From Phoenix dactylifera (taxonomy: Eukaryota; Streptophyta; Magnoliopsida; Arecales; Arecaceae), in NCBI RefSeq assembly GCF_009389715.1, contig NC_052392.1, forward strand, positions 39,971,668 to 40,035,667: a stretch of DNA of 64,000 nucleotides, given 5' to 3'. Below are positions 48,124-61,336 of the stretch, piece after piece. The stretch's first letter is position 1. Each line of letters begins with the position of its first letter. The translations under genes were made by a program, and so were the position numbers. The notes beneath the pieces are model-generated. The model ran no database searches. It was not told the DNA's origin and saw only the letters and a program-made list of their open reading frames with translations.

Positions 48124-51100
48124 ATGATCATCTAGAACTTCTTTGGAGTAAAATGCATCCCATGGCGAACATTTGTATCTTTTTTTCCCTCACTTACAAT
48201 AAGTTGGATCTATATATGTTCAATTTGTCTCATAAAAATTAATCTCCCTTTTAAATGACTCTTTGTAAGTGTTTGTCCTATAATCAAATTTGTTTGGAGC
48301 ATCTGGCACTTAAAAAACATAATCATCCTTTTGTTTAGCTTCATCAACTTTCTGCTTAATGGCAGTATTTAACCTCATCATTTAAGCTATCTTCCATGGG
48401 TTGGGCATTGAATATAGATGCGATGGTACCTTCATATCCCACACTTACCCTCTCTCCCTCTTGCAGTACATTAGGTGGCAGTTTTCTCGTTCATTTAGTA
48501 AGTATAACCATTTTAACTTTTTGACTCTTGAATGCTTCTATTGTCCTTAATTTTTGGGATTCTAATGATCTTCTGTTGTGGATCAGTATTTGCATTTGCT
48601 TAATTTAGTCATATTTTTTTCCTTAAAAGTACAAACCAGTAACTATGCTTTTTAGAACTGAATAAGCTTTTATTTGTATCCTAATGTTGTATATATTGTA
48701 TATGTGGTAGAGAAATTGCGCGAACTAGCTTGGAGTGGTGTACCACCATATATGCGCCCTGATATATGGAGGCTTCTGTTGGTAAGCGACCTTCTATGAT
48801 TTTGCAAATTTGTTGATGGTACTTATGTGATATTTATGGCGCAAAATGCCAAATATGCCGTTCTTTTCTAGGGCACTAACTTCAACAGCCTGCTTGTGCT
48901 ATGTATTGACAATATGATATTACTACAGGTGTTTCAATTAATAATGATACTTGACTTGCTCTTAGAGGGAACACTATCATGAATTTCTGTTTCTTTCACT
49001 ATAAAAGCAGAAGGTAAAGTTTTACATCTTTTAAATCAAGCAGTTTTTGTGACTCCTATCAGGAAGTAGCGATGACTGATGGTATAGTTTAGGCCTGACC
49101 GGAGCCTACATTATTTATTTCTGACATATGACTGCGATCCTCAGACCTGGGATGATATTGCCCTTTTTGTCTTAGCAGCTAGGCCTTGAGGTTTTTTAGG
49201 AAAGATTGCAATTGAATCACTTTTTGCAAATCGATTGATCTGCCTATTTACGTAGACTTTTGGGCCTAACTCAACTCCCCAAGTGAGTCTGCTGCTGCTG
49301 TGTGGAAAACTTGTCAAGTTGATTCCTTACCCAGATTTTGGGCTTGTTATTCTATTCAGGATTACTCATGTTTAAATTTTGTTCTTTCACATTATGTTGT
49401 TTTCTAGTAACTGGGTTTTGTCAAACTGAAGTTTACTCTCAAAATCCTAGAATGAAGAACAAGTTTATCTATCCATTGTTTGGTTTGATTTTACCATCGA
49501 TTTCATCTTTGCTTAAGGCAAAATTCACTTGAAGGACCTCAGAATTTTAATAATATATGGTAATGTGTTCATCAATATGATAGATTTGTTCTTGTTTTGC
49601 AACATTGGAGTTGCAAGTTCCCTCTTTGCTCTAATCCTATTTCTCCATTCAGAAAAGGTCCCACACTTTTGTTGTTGTAATTAGTTTGAATATTGTTGAA
49701 GAGCAAACAAAAGGCACTGAAACATGATAAAAATTTTATCATTTATTGTTAGCACAATAAAAAAGGCTGACATGAACAAGTGCCAATAGACATTCTAGTG
49801 TAAACATGCTCATGTTATGTTTTGACCTAGTTCATGACACATGTTTCATATATTATACGCGATATGCTTCTTGGTTTCTGTTCTTATATTTCAGCAAAAG
49901 GCATTCCTACTCAAACATTTTTGTGTTATAAAGAGCTTCAATATTAGGCATTAGATGCATGCATGCAAATTCATCGTTTGCCTGAAGAAAAAGCTTTGCA
50001 TCTGAGCCCAACCTCTCATCTCCTTGATCTAACAGTCAGGCTTCTTGTAAGTAGGAAGGAACAACAGAACATGTGCCACCACTGCTAATATTTGCCAATC
50101 TAACATCCATGCTAATTCAATCCACAAAAGCAAAACTTGTACATTACCTATTTCTCCACAATTCTTTTGGGGTGCATAGGGTTACCAAGTTGTCTCATAA
50201 ATGAACCACCATTCTTGTTCATTATTAGAGGTATGACTTTTCTCTAGTTTCTAATTTGATCAGAGTATGGAGTCAAGATATGTAATCTCGGTATCGGGTA
50301 CTGAACCGGTAGGTTACCAGTTTGGTATAGTACATGAAGAATTATAGATCACAACAATAAAAGTATAATACTTGTACCAGTTTGGTATAGTACACAAAAA
50401 ATTACATATCACAACAAGAAAAATAGAATAAGAACCATCTGGGGTGGACGTATGAAACTTTATTAACTAATTTTTCTCCGACAAGGGCATTGTTTTTTTT
50501 TAAACTTTAGGCATTAGAAAACTTAACTATGGGACTGGAAAATCCCATTGTTGACATATTTTGCCTCTTCTCAGACAACCATATATAAAATTGATGTCAG
50601 TGAGAGCTGCATACCTTGTTTGAAGCACCAGAAACAAGGATTTTGACTAAAGCTTTGCAACTAGAGCTTGGCGTATTAACCACCCATTCGCATTGGCAAT
50701 TAGCATGTTGTTCCACCATTTGGTGATAGATCAGCAATAAGGCAAAAACTGTATCTGAAAAGGACAACAAACAAAGAGAGATTGAAATGAACATTTGGAG
50801 AACGCCTATACCTTCTTGGGAAAGTTGGCCAACCAAACCTGGAGGAAGTGAGGAGCATTGCATGTAGTTGGCAGGTGACTGGTGAGACCAAACCTCTCCC
50901 TCCCACTCACTAACAATCTCAAATAAACACTTCTATCCATGCCTTCTTTTAATTGTGTTATCTACTGAGAGAGAAGGTGTCAACTAGAATATGTTCTTCT
51001 TTTTTGTTTGGGACTGCGGAAAATTCCAAGATTTGGACTACCTGACTCCTCTTAAAACATAGCGTAAGCTTCTTTTTCTTTTTTTCTTTTTGTTTTTTAA

Positions 51101-54100
51101 GAAACTCGCAATGGGCATATTGGTTTGATTTTTTATTGGCTCTAAGAAAATCAAGCTACCTTTTGATTCCCACCTGTTGAACATTCATAGCTTTAATTAT
51201 GAACATATTATGCTATTACTGAAGTCCTTTCAGCTTTTCATCTTTGCTTTCATCCTTGTATTTCAACTCTACTTAAATGGTCTTGCTGGATGCTTTTATT
51301 GGTAACTCCATTTTTATTTATAAAAATCCTTCTCCAATGCACTTGTGCATATTGAATGTTCTGTTGCATATTTGAAATTTAAATTTCAGCTGACAACAGG
51401 GATATGCACCACCTAATTCAGATAGACGTGAGGGAGTTTTGACTAGGAAACGACTTGAGTATGTTGATTGTGTTTCTCAGTACTATGACATTCCAGACAC
51501 AGAACGTTCAGATGATGAGATCAGCATGCTTCGCCAGGTTTCTGTTGAGCGTCTCCTATTGTTTTTTGATTTCTCCATCAGATGCATTTAGAAGGTTTTC
51601 TGACTCTCTGCATCGTGCTATTTCCTTCTTTGGTGATCAGATTGCTGTCGATTGCCCAAGAACTGTACCTGATGTCCCTTTCTTCCAGCATGTACAAATT
51701 CAAAAGTCCTTGGAGCGCATTCTCTACACATGGTTAGATTTCTAGTCTTACTCTAGCATTTAAGCAAGGGGGCTTGTGACTGCAAATATATTTTTAATGG
51801 CACTATGTTGCAAGTGTTTGGACCAAGGTTTTAAGCAACATGTGTTGGTGCAGTGCCATGCTAGTGCTTGGCACACACTGGCACCGATGGGTCTTGCGGT
51901 GTTCCAAGCATTGTCATGCAGCTGCAGCACATGCCACTCTCACTGGCACAATATGAGCTGAGCAGCACAGAAAGGCAGGGCGACACCTAAATTGTGGTTT
52001 GAACCTTACTTTTGGATACCCTTTGTAATACTTTTCTAATGCTCCCAATGTACTTGTTACATGATGTACAAACCAGTCATTTGATCGAACTGTTTGGATA
52101 AATAAGAAAGGAAACATCTATACTTAAATTTAAATAATGTTTTGGTATGTTCTATTTTTCCTCTGTAAATTCTTATGCTTAAGTATGGTAAATGTAGTCA
52201 GAAGGTGCAGTAAACATGGCTTGTTTTCAGAAAGATGTAGGCTGTCATTATAAATGATGTAACCTGATTTTTTTCTTCCCAGGGCTATTCGTCATCCAGC
52301 AAGTGGATATGTGCAGGGTATAAATGATCTTGTCACACCATTTCTAATAGTATTCTTATCAGAGCATCTAGATGGCAGCATGGAAAGTTGGTCAGTTTCA
52401 GATCTTTCTCCTCAGAAAATCTCTGAAGTAGAAGCTGACTGCTATTGGTGTCTTTCAAAACTGCTTGATGGTATGCAAGATCATTATACATTTGCTCAAC
52501 CAGGGATTCAGCGCCTTGTTTTCAAACTGAAAGAGCTAGTGCGGCGAATAGATGGTACCTCCATCTTCATTTGAAGTCTGTTTACTCCTTGTATCTTGTG
52601 TTTGCCATTATTTTTTTGCCATATGTCTATCTCTCTTAAGCATTTGCATCTGCGTATACATCCGTTCATGGATCTGACTCAATTCCACCATAGTTGGAAG
52701 TACATAAATCAGTCCTGTGTTTTTACTCGGGGGGTTATCATTTCACAATCAAATTTATCTAATTTATATGATCTCACAGGGAATTAATCTTATAAATTTT
52801 TGGCTGCTTTAACATCATAAGCGATGGAATTATCATTGACAAAAAGTATTATTATAAGTTTGTAACATTTGATTACTTTCAATCCAATTATACGTGAGAA
52901 ACATTCTAGAAGAGTTCTCTAAGCTGATGTTCAAAGGGATCTTTCCCTCTTCTGCAAAGCACAATCAGTTGCCTGTAGTTTGCTTGCTTGCATTTTCATT
53001 TCCAATAACTGTTCTATAGCTTTAGTTTCATAAGTTCAGAATCCCAATGGTTTAACTTTCATATCTTGTTCTAATATAAGAACCTGTATCAAGACGCATG
53101 GAGGAGCAAGGGCTGGAATTTCTTCAGTTCGCTTTTCGTTGGTTCAATTGTCTTCTGATACGCGAGGTTGGCTTTCTGTTTCTTATTATTGTTTAAGATG
53201 ATGCTTTTGTGATAATAAGTAGCTAAATTAGTGTTTTTGACTTTGTAGATCCCTTTCCATCTAGTTACACGTCTATGGGATACTTATCTTGCTGAAGGAG
53301 ATGCATTGCCAGAGTTTCTTGTGTACATATCTGCTAGTTTTCTGTTAACAGTAAGTTTGTGTTTCCTCACTTGAGAGCTTCAAGTCTCATGGACCAAGAA
53401 CATAAGTAAATTTTGAAGATACAGATTTGATGCATCGATAAGTAGCTATGTTTGCATTCCATTTTCTAATTTTTGAGCCAGCCAGCTGGTACAACTAAAA
53501 TGAAACACAAATCCAAATTACAAATTTAAGTGACACATCATGCCTGCAATACGCCTTTTTCTCTGATTCCTACATTGTTCTTCCTACCACCATGCTTGTA
53601 AATTTGATTATCTACTGACCTGGCTAACCAGTAAGGCAGTAACCCTCTGGATATATGCTACACGACTTTATGTGCTACTGCTTCCAAATGAGATTCAACA
53701 GCCAACGATTTTCTTTCAGTAGGTTTCGCAGATCATCCGGCAGTACCATCATTCCATTAAAATATCTAACAAAACATTGAGCATCCATCTCTACAAGGAT
53801 TTTCCTCTTTGAATACTGCATAGCTGTCATTTAACCATCTCTGACAGTTGGATATCTGCACCATGTATCCTTATAGCCTACAAACTATAAAATGTGGAAT
53901 CCAATCTCATCCCTTAAAATGCCCGTCCCCAAATTTGTTGTCTAGAGTACAATCAGATGCATTTATGTTCAATTTTAACCAACCTGTCGGTATCTTTATC
54001 ATTTTGGATGCTTCCTCCAACTTGGACACAGGATATGTAGCACTAGGTGATCCATATATGACATAATCCTTGCTGCTAGGGTTGTTGCTTTTCTGTTATG

Positions 54101-55088
54101 TTTTCAGTGACCATTTCCCGATCTCCCATGGACCATTATATGCTGCATGTTTCAGCCATGCCACTGAGGTCCTCCTCCCTCCCTCCCTCCCTCTCCCCCT
54201 CTCTCTCTCCCTCATCTTCTTCGTGAACTGGGGTGGTGATTGGTGAAGCCTGCATTCACTTTGGCCAAGAGTAAAACCATTCATTCTATCCTGCCTTCCC
54301 AAACGATCTCTTATTTCCAGCGACCCACAATCAAGAATATGTGCTCCGTGAGTCCATGGTCTTCACTAGTAGTCATGAGAAATTGATTCACCTTTTCACA
54401 GTTCCTGAACTAATCAGCAGATAATCAAACTTTCTTGCTTGAAGAATTGGGAGGATGTGATTCCTGAACACCAAGTTCTTTTGGGATACGAAGAACACCC
54501 TTTAAGATGGATTCAGATATCCCAAGAAAAAGGACTGAAGAATCGGCAATCTCCTCTAGCCCTCCTCTTTCTTAGCTCCGATCAACTTACCCACGAGATA
54601 ACGGATAAATAGGGGTGGTTGGGTGTCCAAACAGGATTTACACCTTTTTGTAATTCCTGTTCACTGTTGCAAGAATACTGCTACTGACTCCATCTCCTAT
54701 CCCTGCTCGATTCCTCGGGCCTATGTGGAAGTCAAGTTTTGGTGCAATACATGGGGGTGTATGGGCTTCACAAGGGTTTTGGCATTCTCAGAGTGCCACT
54801 TAGCCCCCGTTTAGAAGCAGGGAATGGAGCAGGGACCTTTATCTTTTTTCCTTCTGCAGTTAGTTGCTCGCATAATTGTTTGTCATATCTAATGAGATTC
54901 TAATAAGTTCTGTCTACATGTTTCAGTGGTCAGATAAACTCCAAAAGCTTGATTTCCAGGAGATGGTCATGTTCCTCCAACACCTTCCCACACAATACTG
55001 GACCCACCACGAGCTTGAGATGGTGTTGTCTAGAGCTTACATGTGGCACACTATGTTTAACAGCTCTCCCAGTCATCTGGCCAGCTAG
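45162..55088 (+). CDS. TBC domain Rab GTPase-activating protein, TBC1D22/GYP1-like (10 exons)
   Basis: Exons: 45162-45265, 46469-46625, 46712-46892, 48711-48781, 51400-51537, 51641-51732, 52283-52554, 53081-53166, 53249-53350 and 54927-55088. All are GT-AG, and the frame closes to 454 residues. The N-terminal 140 residues are polar and Ser/Thr/Asn-rich, with LKGRSFPGKVLLTRRS conserved near residue 36. The TBC domain follows: motif A PDIWRLLL, then GYAPPNSDRREGVL, the catalytic arginine finger IAVDCPRT (residues 218-225, Arg224) and the glutamine finger YVQG (Gln259). Both catalytic fingers are intact, so GTP hydrolysis on a Rab-family partner is expected. Yeast Gyp1 and animal TBC1D22 relatives act on Rab1/Ypt1-type GTPases at the Golgi. 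The end WSDKLQKLDFQEMVMFLQHLPTQ is typical of plant members. Intron 3 contains an Au-type SINE. Confidence 0.94.
47691..47919 (-). mobile_element. Au-type SINE with internal duplication of the B-box region
   Basis: On the minus strand the insert begins GCAAGCCTTGGCACAAGAG and shows GTGACTTGGGC and the B-box-like GGTTTGAAACA, then AAACAGCC, and ends in a T-run. This is the plan of plant Au SINEs (tRNA-derived head with GCCTTGGCGCAA and GGTTCGAGTC-type boxes). A 60-bp unit with GTGACTTGGGC, the B-box and AAACAGCC occurs twice in a row (junction near 47836 on the plus strand). Flanking copies TCACTTATTATTT (47678-47690) and TCACTTGTTATTT (47920-47932) are a 13-bp target duplication with one mismatch. 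It lies in intron 3 of the TBC gene, antisense to it. Confidence 0.8.
48085..48121. repeat. (CT)n microsatellite in TBC intron 3
   Basis: About 18 perfect CT units lie inside the intron, about 600 bases before exon 4. Confidence 0.95.
50283..50412. repeat. Duplicated motif related to the GGTACCGGTT-type MITE family
   Basis: ACCAGTTTGGTATAGTACA occurs twice about 59 bp apart, each followed by an A-rich stretch and (A)ATCACAACAA. A GGTACTGAACCGGTA motif resembling the ends of the nested element at 37611-38256 precedes them. Probably a degraded fragment of that family in TBC intron 4. Confidence 0.45.
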
Positions 55089-56620
55089 ACCAGCAATTTT
55101 TATTTGCTCTAATGCCTGACATTTTTCCCCTTTTCTTTCTTTCTTTCTTTTCTTTTTTTAATATTTGTGGTTTCCTCGGAAGTGGGTTTGTTTCCATAGA
55201 TCTGTATTAACCTTTCCGGCGAAGGAAAGCTGAGCTTTTCATTTGCATCCCTGCCTGTAATTTATGTCTGTAATTTTTACATCTCCAACTTTTCTATGTG
55301 TAAAATCTTTAAAAGTTGTTGAATTGATAAAATCGCTAGCCAGAGAGCAAACTTGCTTGGCATTATGCTGATTTCTTCTTTTGTGACTTGTCTCGTTTCA
55401 TCCAGTATCCTGAGCCTGTGACGTGCTACAAGGGTTTTGTGCTTTGACAAGGAGACTGCATTACCATTGCTGCTGTCAAATTCCTCTTAGTTAACTTGTA
55501 TGGCATTTGCTTGATTTTTATTTATGCTGGTGATTCATACATGGAGAGAGTGTGCAAACCATGAAATATTTGCCCTGCTATGGTGCCTCAGGCCCAAGTA
55601 ATTATTCATGACATGGATCATATATTTGGATGAAAGATTGATGGAGTCCTTTCCTCCGAAAAATACCCAATGGAACCACCATCCGCGCAGGTAATCAGTT
55701 AAGAGTGGCAGTCATGAGTGAGGTGTTTTAAGTCACTCTAAAATTCGAGGTACTATGGCAGTGTATAATACTACGGAGGGCAGCTCATGTCATGAAGATT
55801 TTGGTTTTAAATCGCTGTGACTAAGGAAATGAGAGATGTACATCAACTTATTACCAAACGGTATGGTAAAAGCTTTTGGGGCAGGTGATGATTTTTATTT
55901 TGGTAGAAAGAAGGTGGTGACTACAATTGGCCTTGTCCTTAATTTTGAGTGGAACGATAAATGGAAGAATGTGAAGGTTATGATGGTTATTGTTTGACAG
56001 GATCTTCTGGCTTGGGGAGGGAGTGCATTTCTTCCACTAGGGATGATCCATTTTTTGATAAACATCGATAAATAGTTAAAGACTAGAATTATTGCAGAAG
56101 TATATAGCAACCCCAAATGATTTTCCTTTGCATCAACACTTGTGTAAATTGCAAAATTTATAAGGTTATATATGTAAAATCAGTATGTTTTTCCCTCCTT
56201 AATTAACCAGTAGAGAGAGTTTAACACCCATTATGAAGGATAATGTTGGTCCTCTGAATGAAGGCTAATGTCATCAATGCTGAGCTACAGTGTCTTTGGA
56301 TGGTTTTGAGAACAAGGATAACCATATATTAGAACGGGGGATCGCCTTGGTGGAGATATGATATTGGCTAGATGAGTGTCATGATCCATGCTTATGTTTC
56401 AGAGTGAACAGGATCATACTTGGATGCTTAAATCTCATTCAGGTGAAAAGGAAACCAGAGTCAAGCTTTGTGTTCGGAATTAGGTCAACGAAAATTGAGT
56501 TCAATTTTTTTGAATAAATAAGAGAGAATTTGAGAATTCTGTAGGCATCGACCATTTTTTCTTTTTCACCCATCCTTCTACATTTCCTTCTGAAAAGTAA
56601 ATAAATGTGAAGAATTGCAT
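55089..56620. other. Convergent intergenic region between the TBC and FKBP genes
   Basis: The two genes point towards each other, so this stretch should hold both 3' UTRs. The first 250 bases after 55088 are T-rich, as in plant 3' UTRs. No further gene was recognised. Confidence 0.5.
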
Positions 56621-59600
56621 TTACTCATCAGCTTCAAGGCCCGGTACATACTCCAAACTGACGTCAAAAACTACAGGGCTGTTCGGGGCTACTCGTGGCC
56701 TTCCTGGTGCTGAATTAAGACCTTTAGGGAATGCTAGCTGCCAAGATTAGAGCACAAGAGTATCACAGAATTAGATTTAGATGCCTTGGAAGGTGCAATG
56801 TCCTATATATCAGAATTTTGAGAGATTTTTCTTCAGAGACTAAACTACTTTACTAGCTAGCATTCTGACTCAAATTTGCTAATTACAAGAGGAGTAATAT
56901 ATTTGTAGCAACTAAAAAAATTACAATTTTATTTTATTATTTTCTTCTTCTTTTTGCGCACAATATCTGATCCTTGATTCAAATCATTCTGGTCAGAACA
57001 CTTACAGAGCCAGGTATATATAGCCGGCGCTTTCCTCCAACTTTCATGCTCAATATCCCTTCATCAAGTCCTTTGATCACCTATTTTGGCCAAAGAAACA
57101 ATTAATAAGAGGGTCAATATCCCTTCATCAAGTCCTCTGATCACCTTCTTTAGACAAATGAGACAATTAATAGGAGGATCATTCGAAAGCTAAATACATT
57201 GCAGCGAGGTGGACCATATATATGAAGATGATATAGGTAATATAACAGATTGCAAGGTGACATTTTCCCTCAAGGACTTGCTATTTTACAACTTAAGTGA
57301 GCAGGCGACATGTCTATAGCAGGATTGTTCCAGTTATAAAGATTCAGGCTTCCTTGAATTTGGGTGCATAATTTATAGTTTTGTAATATGGAACAGGCAA
57401 TGAGGTTTCACTTGAACAAATCAAGTTGAACAAGGGGGGGAATTAATAGTCTTTGACCACTTACAGGCATTAAGAGTTTATATTAGCAGCAGGATTTATG
57501 ATAGTTTTGCTAATTTAATTGCAATGCGGCGACATGATTTGGAGAAGTAATATCATCCTAAAATAGTTTTATTGACTTCATCTAATGACCCAAAATCCCA
57601 TTATTAATCTGAAAAACAAGTATTAGTTAATAAGGAAGAAAAAGAAGAGAACTGATGTAAACATTATCTGCAAAAGAAATTTCAGGCAATCAGCTCTTGG
57701 AAAGCCCAACATATCAACAAACAGGGATTTCACTGTATATAGGCTTGAAATAACATCATATATATATAAAAATATAAACCAAAAGTTGCTAAACATGGAG
57801 TTTAAAAATTTTAGAAAACATGAAATGGTAGACTACCTGACCGGAACCAATGCGGAAAATATATGGTTGGCCTTTCTCCAGGGAGCTGGAAGACAATATA
57901 ATATACAGTGAGAAATGGATTGAATGATAGCATAACCAGACATCATATTAACTATTTACGCATTTTCTCAGATAAAATATAACTACTTCTGCATTTCTAA
58001 GATGGGAGTTGTATCATCCATATCTTTTTATTTGAGGAAAGTTAATTCATATCTTATTAAATTAGTCGGCAGAACATATGGATTTAGTTAAGTATAGCAT
58101 GAATCAGTTTTTAAAAACGTATTTGCAAGACAAGATATACAGACACCTCTCTTTCAAAAATGACAAAAAACATAACTAATATATCATGTCATCCCCAAAG
58201 CACTATCAAGCTTACAGGTTCAAGTTTATCACCTGTCGAATATTTGTCCAGATTGTACCATGGCAACGTAGTTTGCAGCAACCTATATGATAAAGATTGG
58301 ATTGGGAAAGGTTAGAATTTGCTAAGAAATCTAAAGAGGAAACTCTGAAAACATGACAAGATGCTCGCAAAAATTTAGGAAACCACTGCCAGCCAGTTTT
58401 TTTGCTGATTATTGTCCATTTCTCACACATGAACTGCATGCCTACATGTTTTTCCAGTTTCCAGTTTTGGTAACATTCTTATGGCAATATCCAGCTTTTG
58501 ATTAAGTAGGGACTTTAGTCACGCCGGTAAACATTCCACATATCAGTTCTTAATCCATTTCCAAAAGCAAAAAATACAAAATATCTAGAAAGAAGGTAGA
58601 TTTACTAAGGATTTTAACAGAGCCACAATCAGTTCTCATTGCACAAGTGGGCGTTCACATGCAAAAATATGCAAAAAGAACCATGTCTCAATTGTCTGAG
58701 GTGTAAAAGAAAGTACCTGAAAACCAACAGGTGGACTTGGACCTTTGCCAATTTTAATATCCTTGTACTGCAAACCAGATTCTGTAGTTACCATAGGTAC
58801 CTGAATGGAGAGAAGAAAAGAATGTATAACCATCACCTATTTTTAAATTTTCCGAAGAAAAAAGTCTATGCGATATATTTGAGGTTTAATGCTTAAACTT
58901 CAGTAGTGATATCTAAATTTAAGACCAAAAATGATGTAATTTTAAAATATTATATGGTCATTTTAGAAAGAAAATAAATTTCACCTAAATTGCCAGTCCA
59001 TAGACATAAAGGATATATAAGCTGAAGCTAAACAGTGAGATCCATTGTCATCTTTAGAGCATCAGTTATTATTACTCAAAATAATTTCACTAAACAAGAG
59101 ACTAATAAGCCATATCAATCCTCTGGTACAGTTTGGGGATGCAATACAGTTATAATAGAACAAAAGGAAACTAGTATAGCCATCTAGCCCTATCCCAACT
59201 ATTTGAGTCAGTTTTGTGGCTCTTGATTTGCCAAGCATGCATATTTAAGGCCACCAACAATGTAGTTTCAAGCTTTTCTATATCTCTCTTGTAATCTCTA
59301 CCCCTGTTACTTCAGGTCTTTTTCTCCTTCTCATACATCCTTCAGTGCAAATGAAAGTTCCTCTCTTGCTAGAGCCCCCTTAGAATTCATTTTATGTTCC
59401 CATATATCATCCTAATTGATTCTCTATCACTTTGTATTAATTCGACCTACTCCTCTAACTCCTGTAATATACTCATGTTTTATTATATCTTTCCTAGTTA
59501 AAAATTGTCAATTCTGATCTTGAACCTGGATGAAAACGGCGGGGGATTATGTTAGGTTGACAGCCAGTTCCTAAATGCAAGTGGAAACCATAAAATGGAA

Positions 59601-61173
59601 TGAAAGAAACTCGAGTAAGCCAAAAATAGTATCTATTATAACTATAAGCATTCTATATATGAAATGATGACCATGCAAGGCATGCAATAATATTCCAACT
59701 TATGTCAATGAAAAAAATCCTTGTTCATTTTAAGTCGTGAAAGAAATGATTTCTTTTTTGAAAAAAAATAATTTATTTGACAATGAATGCCAACTTTAAG
59801 AGCCAATACCTTCAGATAAAATACATTTTTAACATAATGCCCTTTTGCTTTATTGTCACCATAAATCAGGGGTAATTTAAGAGTCAAACAAGGTCGATCT
59901 CACTAGAGGCCTCTTGTGACAGACTTTCACTGCAGATGGTTTTCTGCGAACTCATTAAGGATCCAAGCATATCCTAAATAAGCAAGCAAATGCCCACCAG
60001 CAATCCTTATTGCATCTACATGAGGTTAAAAATATGACAATAAAAGAGAATTTCATGAAATGCAATTAGTTATCAAAAAATCTGTGTAAAAAAGTGTGTG
60101 CAAGGATATCAATTGCGGTAATAATGGATGCCCAGGGAAATGCAATCTCACCATACATTTTCAAGCTCCTTTTCACAAACATCATCACATAATCTGGGCT
60201 TTTGCTCTGGCGGCAAGCCAGCTCCATTGGATTTGGTGGTAGCTAAACCGAAGGCAGACATCACCAAAACCAATCCAATTGCACTCCTCCGACTAATTAG
60301 ATCGGCATCCTCTCTGCAATTTCTCATCCTGACAGCTTTATATCCAGGCTCTGAAGCCAAGCAGCAGATTTCAAAACTTGGGATCTTGTGTTTGGATATC
60401 ATATAATGATTGCACCATGCTCTCTTGGCAAAGCTTTGAGCTACACACACACACACATAGCTTATTTTAAGAAGAAAATCACCCAAGGATAAAACAATGA
60501 CGCATGAATTTTATCAAGAAAAAGAAAGAAAACACTCATCTAAGTACTGGTGAATCCAAACATTATGATGCTCTAAGAATTTCTGTGTGGATTAACAGCG
60601 CAGAAATCTTTAAATTTCTCCTCCCCATTTTTATTCTCTGCTGCAGGCATTTTTTCAGAATCGATTAAGAATTATTCGAAGATGATGAAGTTCGTATTTA
60701 ATAAAAACAAATGCATTTTTATTCTCCTCTGTTTTTTTTTTTTTTTTTGCAAAACTTCCGCCTTCATTTGCAAGAAAAAATAACCTATAGCAATTAACAT
60801 ATTACCGCATAATGGTTGTAGTAGAAAGCAGAAAACAAGGTAGAATAACAGGAAACTAAAGAAGAATCCATGACCAACAAGACAAGCTTTTGCGAAAGAA
60901 AATACTAAGAAATCCCATATTAAAAAAAAAAATCAGTTGCCCTTTAAGAAAACAAAGATAAAGAAACAAACGCATTATCATAAAAAAAAAGAGTTTTTAA
61001 GAAACAAAAATACATTTTTCAATGAAAAAGAGCTTTGATATGGTGGCCCTCCATGAAATTAATGTGATACTCTAAGATGCCAAATGTTAACACATACGAA
61101 TGCCCACACCGAGAGAGAGAGAGAGAGAGGAGGGGTCACCTGAGGGGAGAAGAAGGGCCGAGAAAGAGGCCAT
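56621..61173 (-). CDS. FKBP16-3: Thylakoid-lumen FKBP-type protein, FKBP16-3-like (7 exons)
   Basis: Exons 61173-61140, 60440-60157, 58800-58717, 58282-58233, 57885-57837, 57080-57006 and 56737-56621 close in phase to 230 residues (Arabidopsis FKBP16-3, from memory, has about 223). The start MASFSALLLPS has a strong GCAGCCATGG context. Residues 1-60 form a chloroplast transit peptide. A twin-arginine lumen signal follows: SRRSAIG (Arg62-Arg63), a hydrophobic core to about 76, and cleavage around SNGA/GLPPE. The mature part has LCDDVCEKELEN, VPMVTTESGLQYKDIKIGKG and the FKBP fold (VAANYVAMVQSGQIFDSS, FRIGSGQVIKGLDEGIL, RPRVAPNSPVVFDVSLEYVPG). The position that is Trp in the FKBP12 active site (VIKGW) is Leu here (VIKGL), as remembered for this subfamily, so prolyl isomerase activity is probably weak. 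Relatives act in photosystem assembly or repair. The gene is divergent from the MADS gene. Confidence 0.92.
57051..57180. repeat. 64-bp tandem duplication across the FKBP exon 5 acceptor
   Basis: Copies start at 57051 and 57115, each with CAATATCCCTTCATCAAGTC. The first is the real 5' half of exon 5 plus intron; the second is an intronic copy carrying its own AG/GTGATCA acceptor on the minus strand. Use of the distal acceptor would shift the frame, because 64 is not a multiple of three. Confidence 0.88.
61111..61130. repeat. (GA)n tract just inside FKBP intron 1
   Basis: About ten GA units begin some ten bases after the intron 1 donor, read on the minus strand as a TC tract. Confidence 0.9.
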
Positions 61174-61336
61174 GGCTGCGATGGACAAGGCGTGGATAAA
61201 GCAGCGATGATCATAATCTATACGTGGAGAGTCGACAGCAAGGCGGACACAGCCCATAAGTGGACTTGCGATCTGAGCCACTCGTTTATGGTGTGTATAT
61301 ATATATATATATATATAACCTAAATCAATCACTAGG

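Noticed and set aside
51390-51400. Alternative upstream acceptor TTTCAG for TBC exon 5
   Set aside because: It would add ten bases and shift the frame; the ACAACAG acceptor gives the family sequence GYAPPNSDRREG.
53640-54830. Low-repeat, GC-moderate part of TBC intron 9 considered as an old antisense LINE or gene insertion
   Set aside because: No domain, tail or target duplication could be supported.
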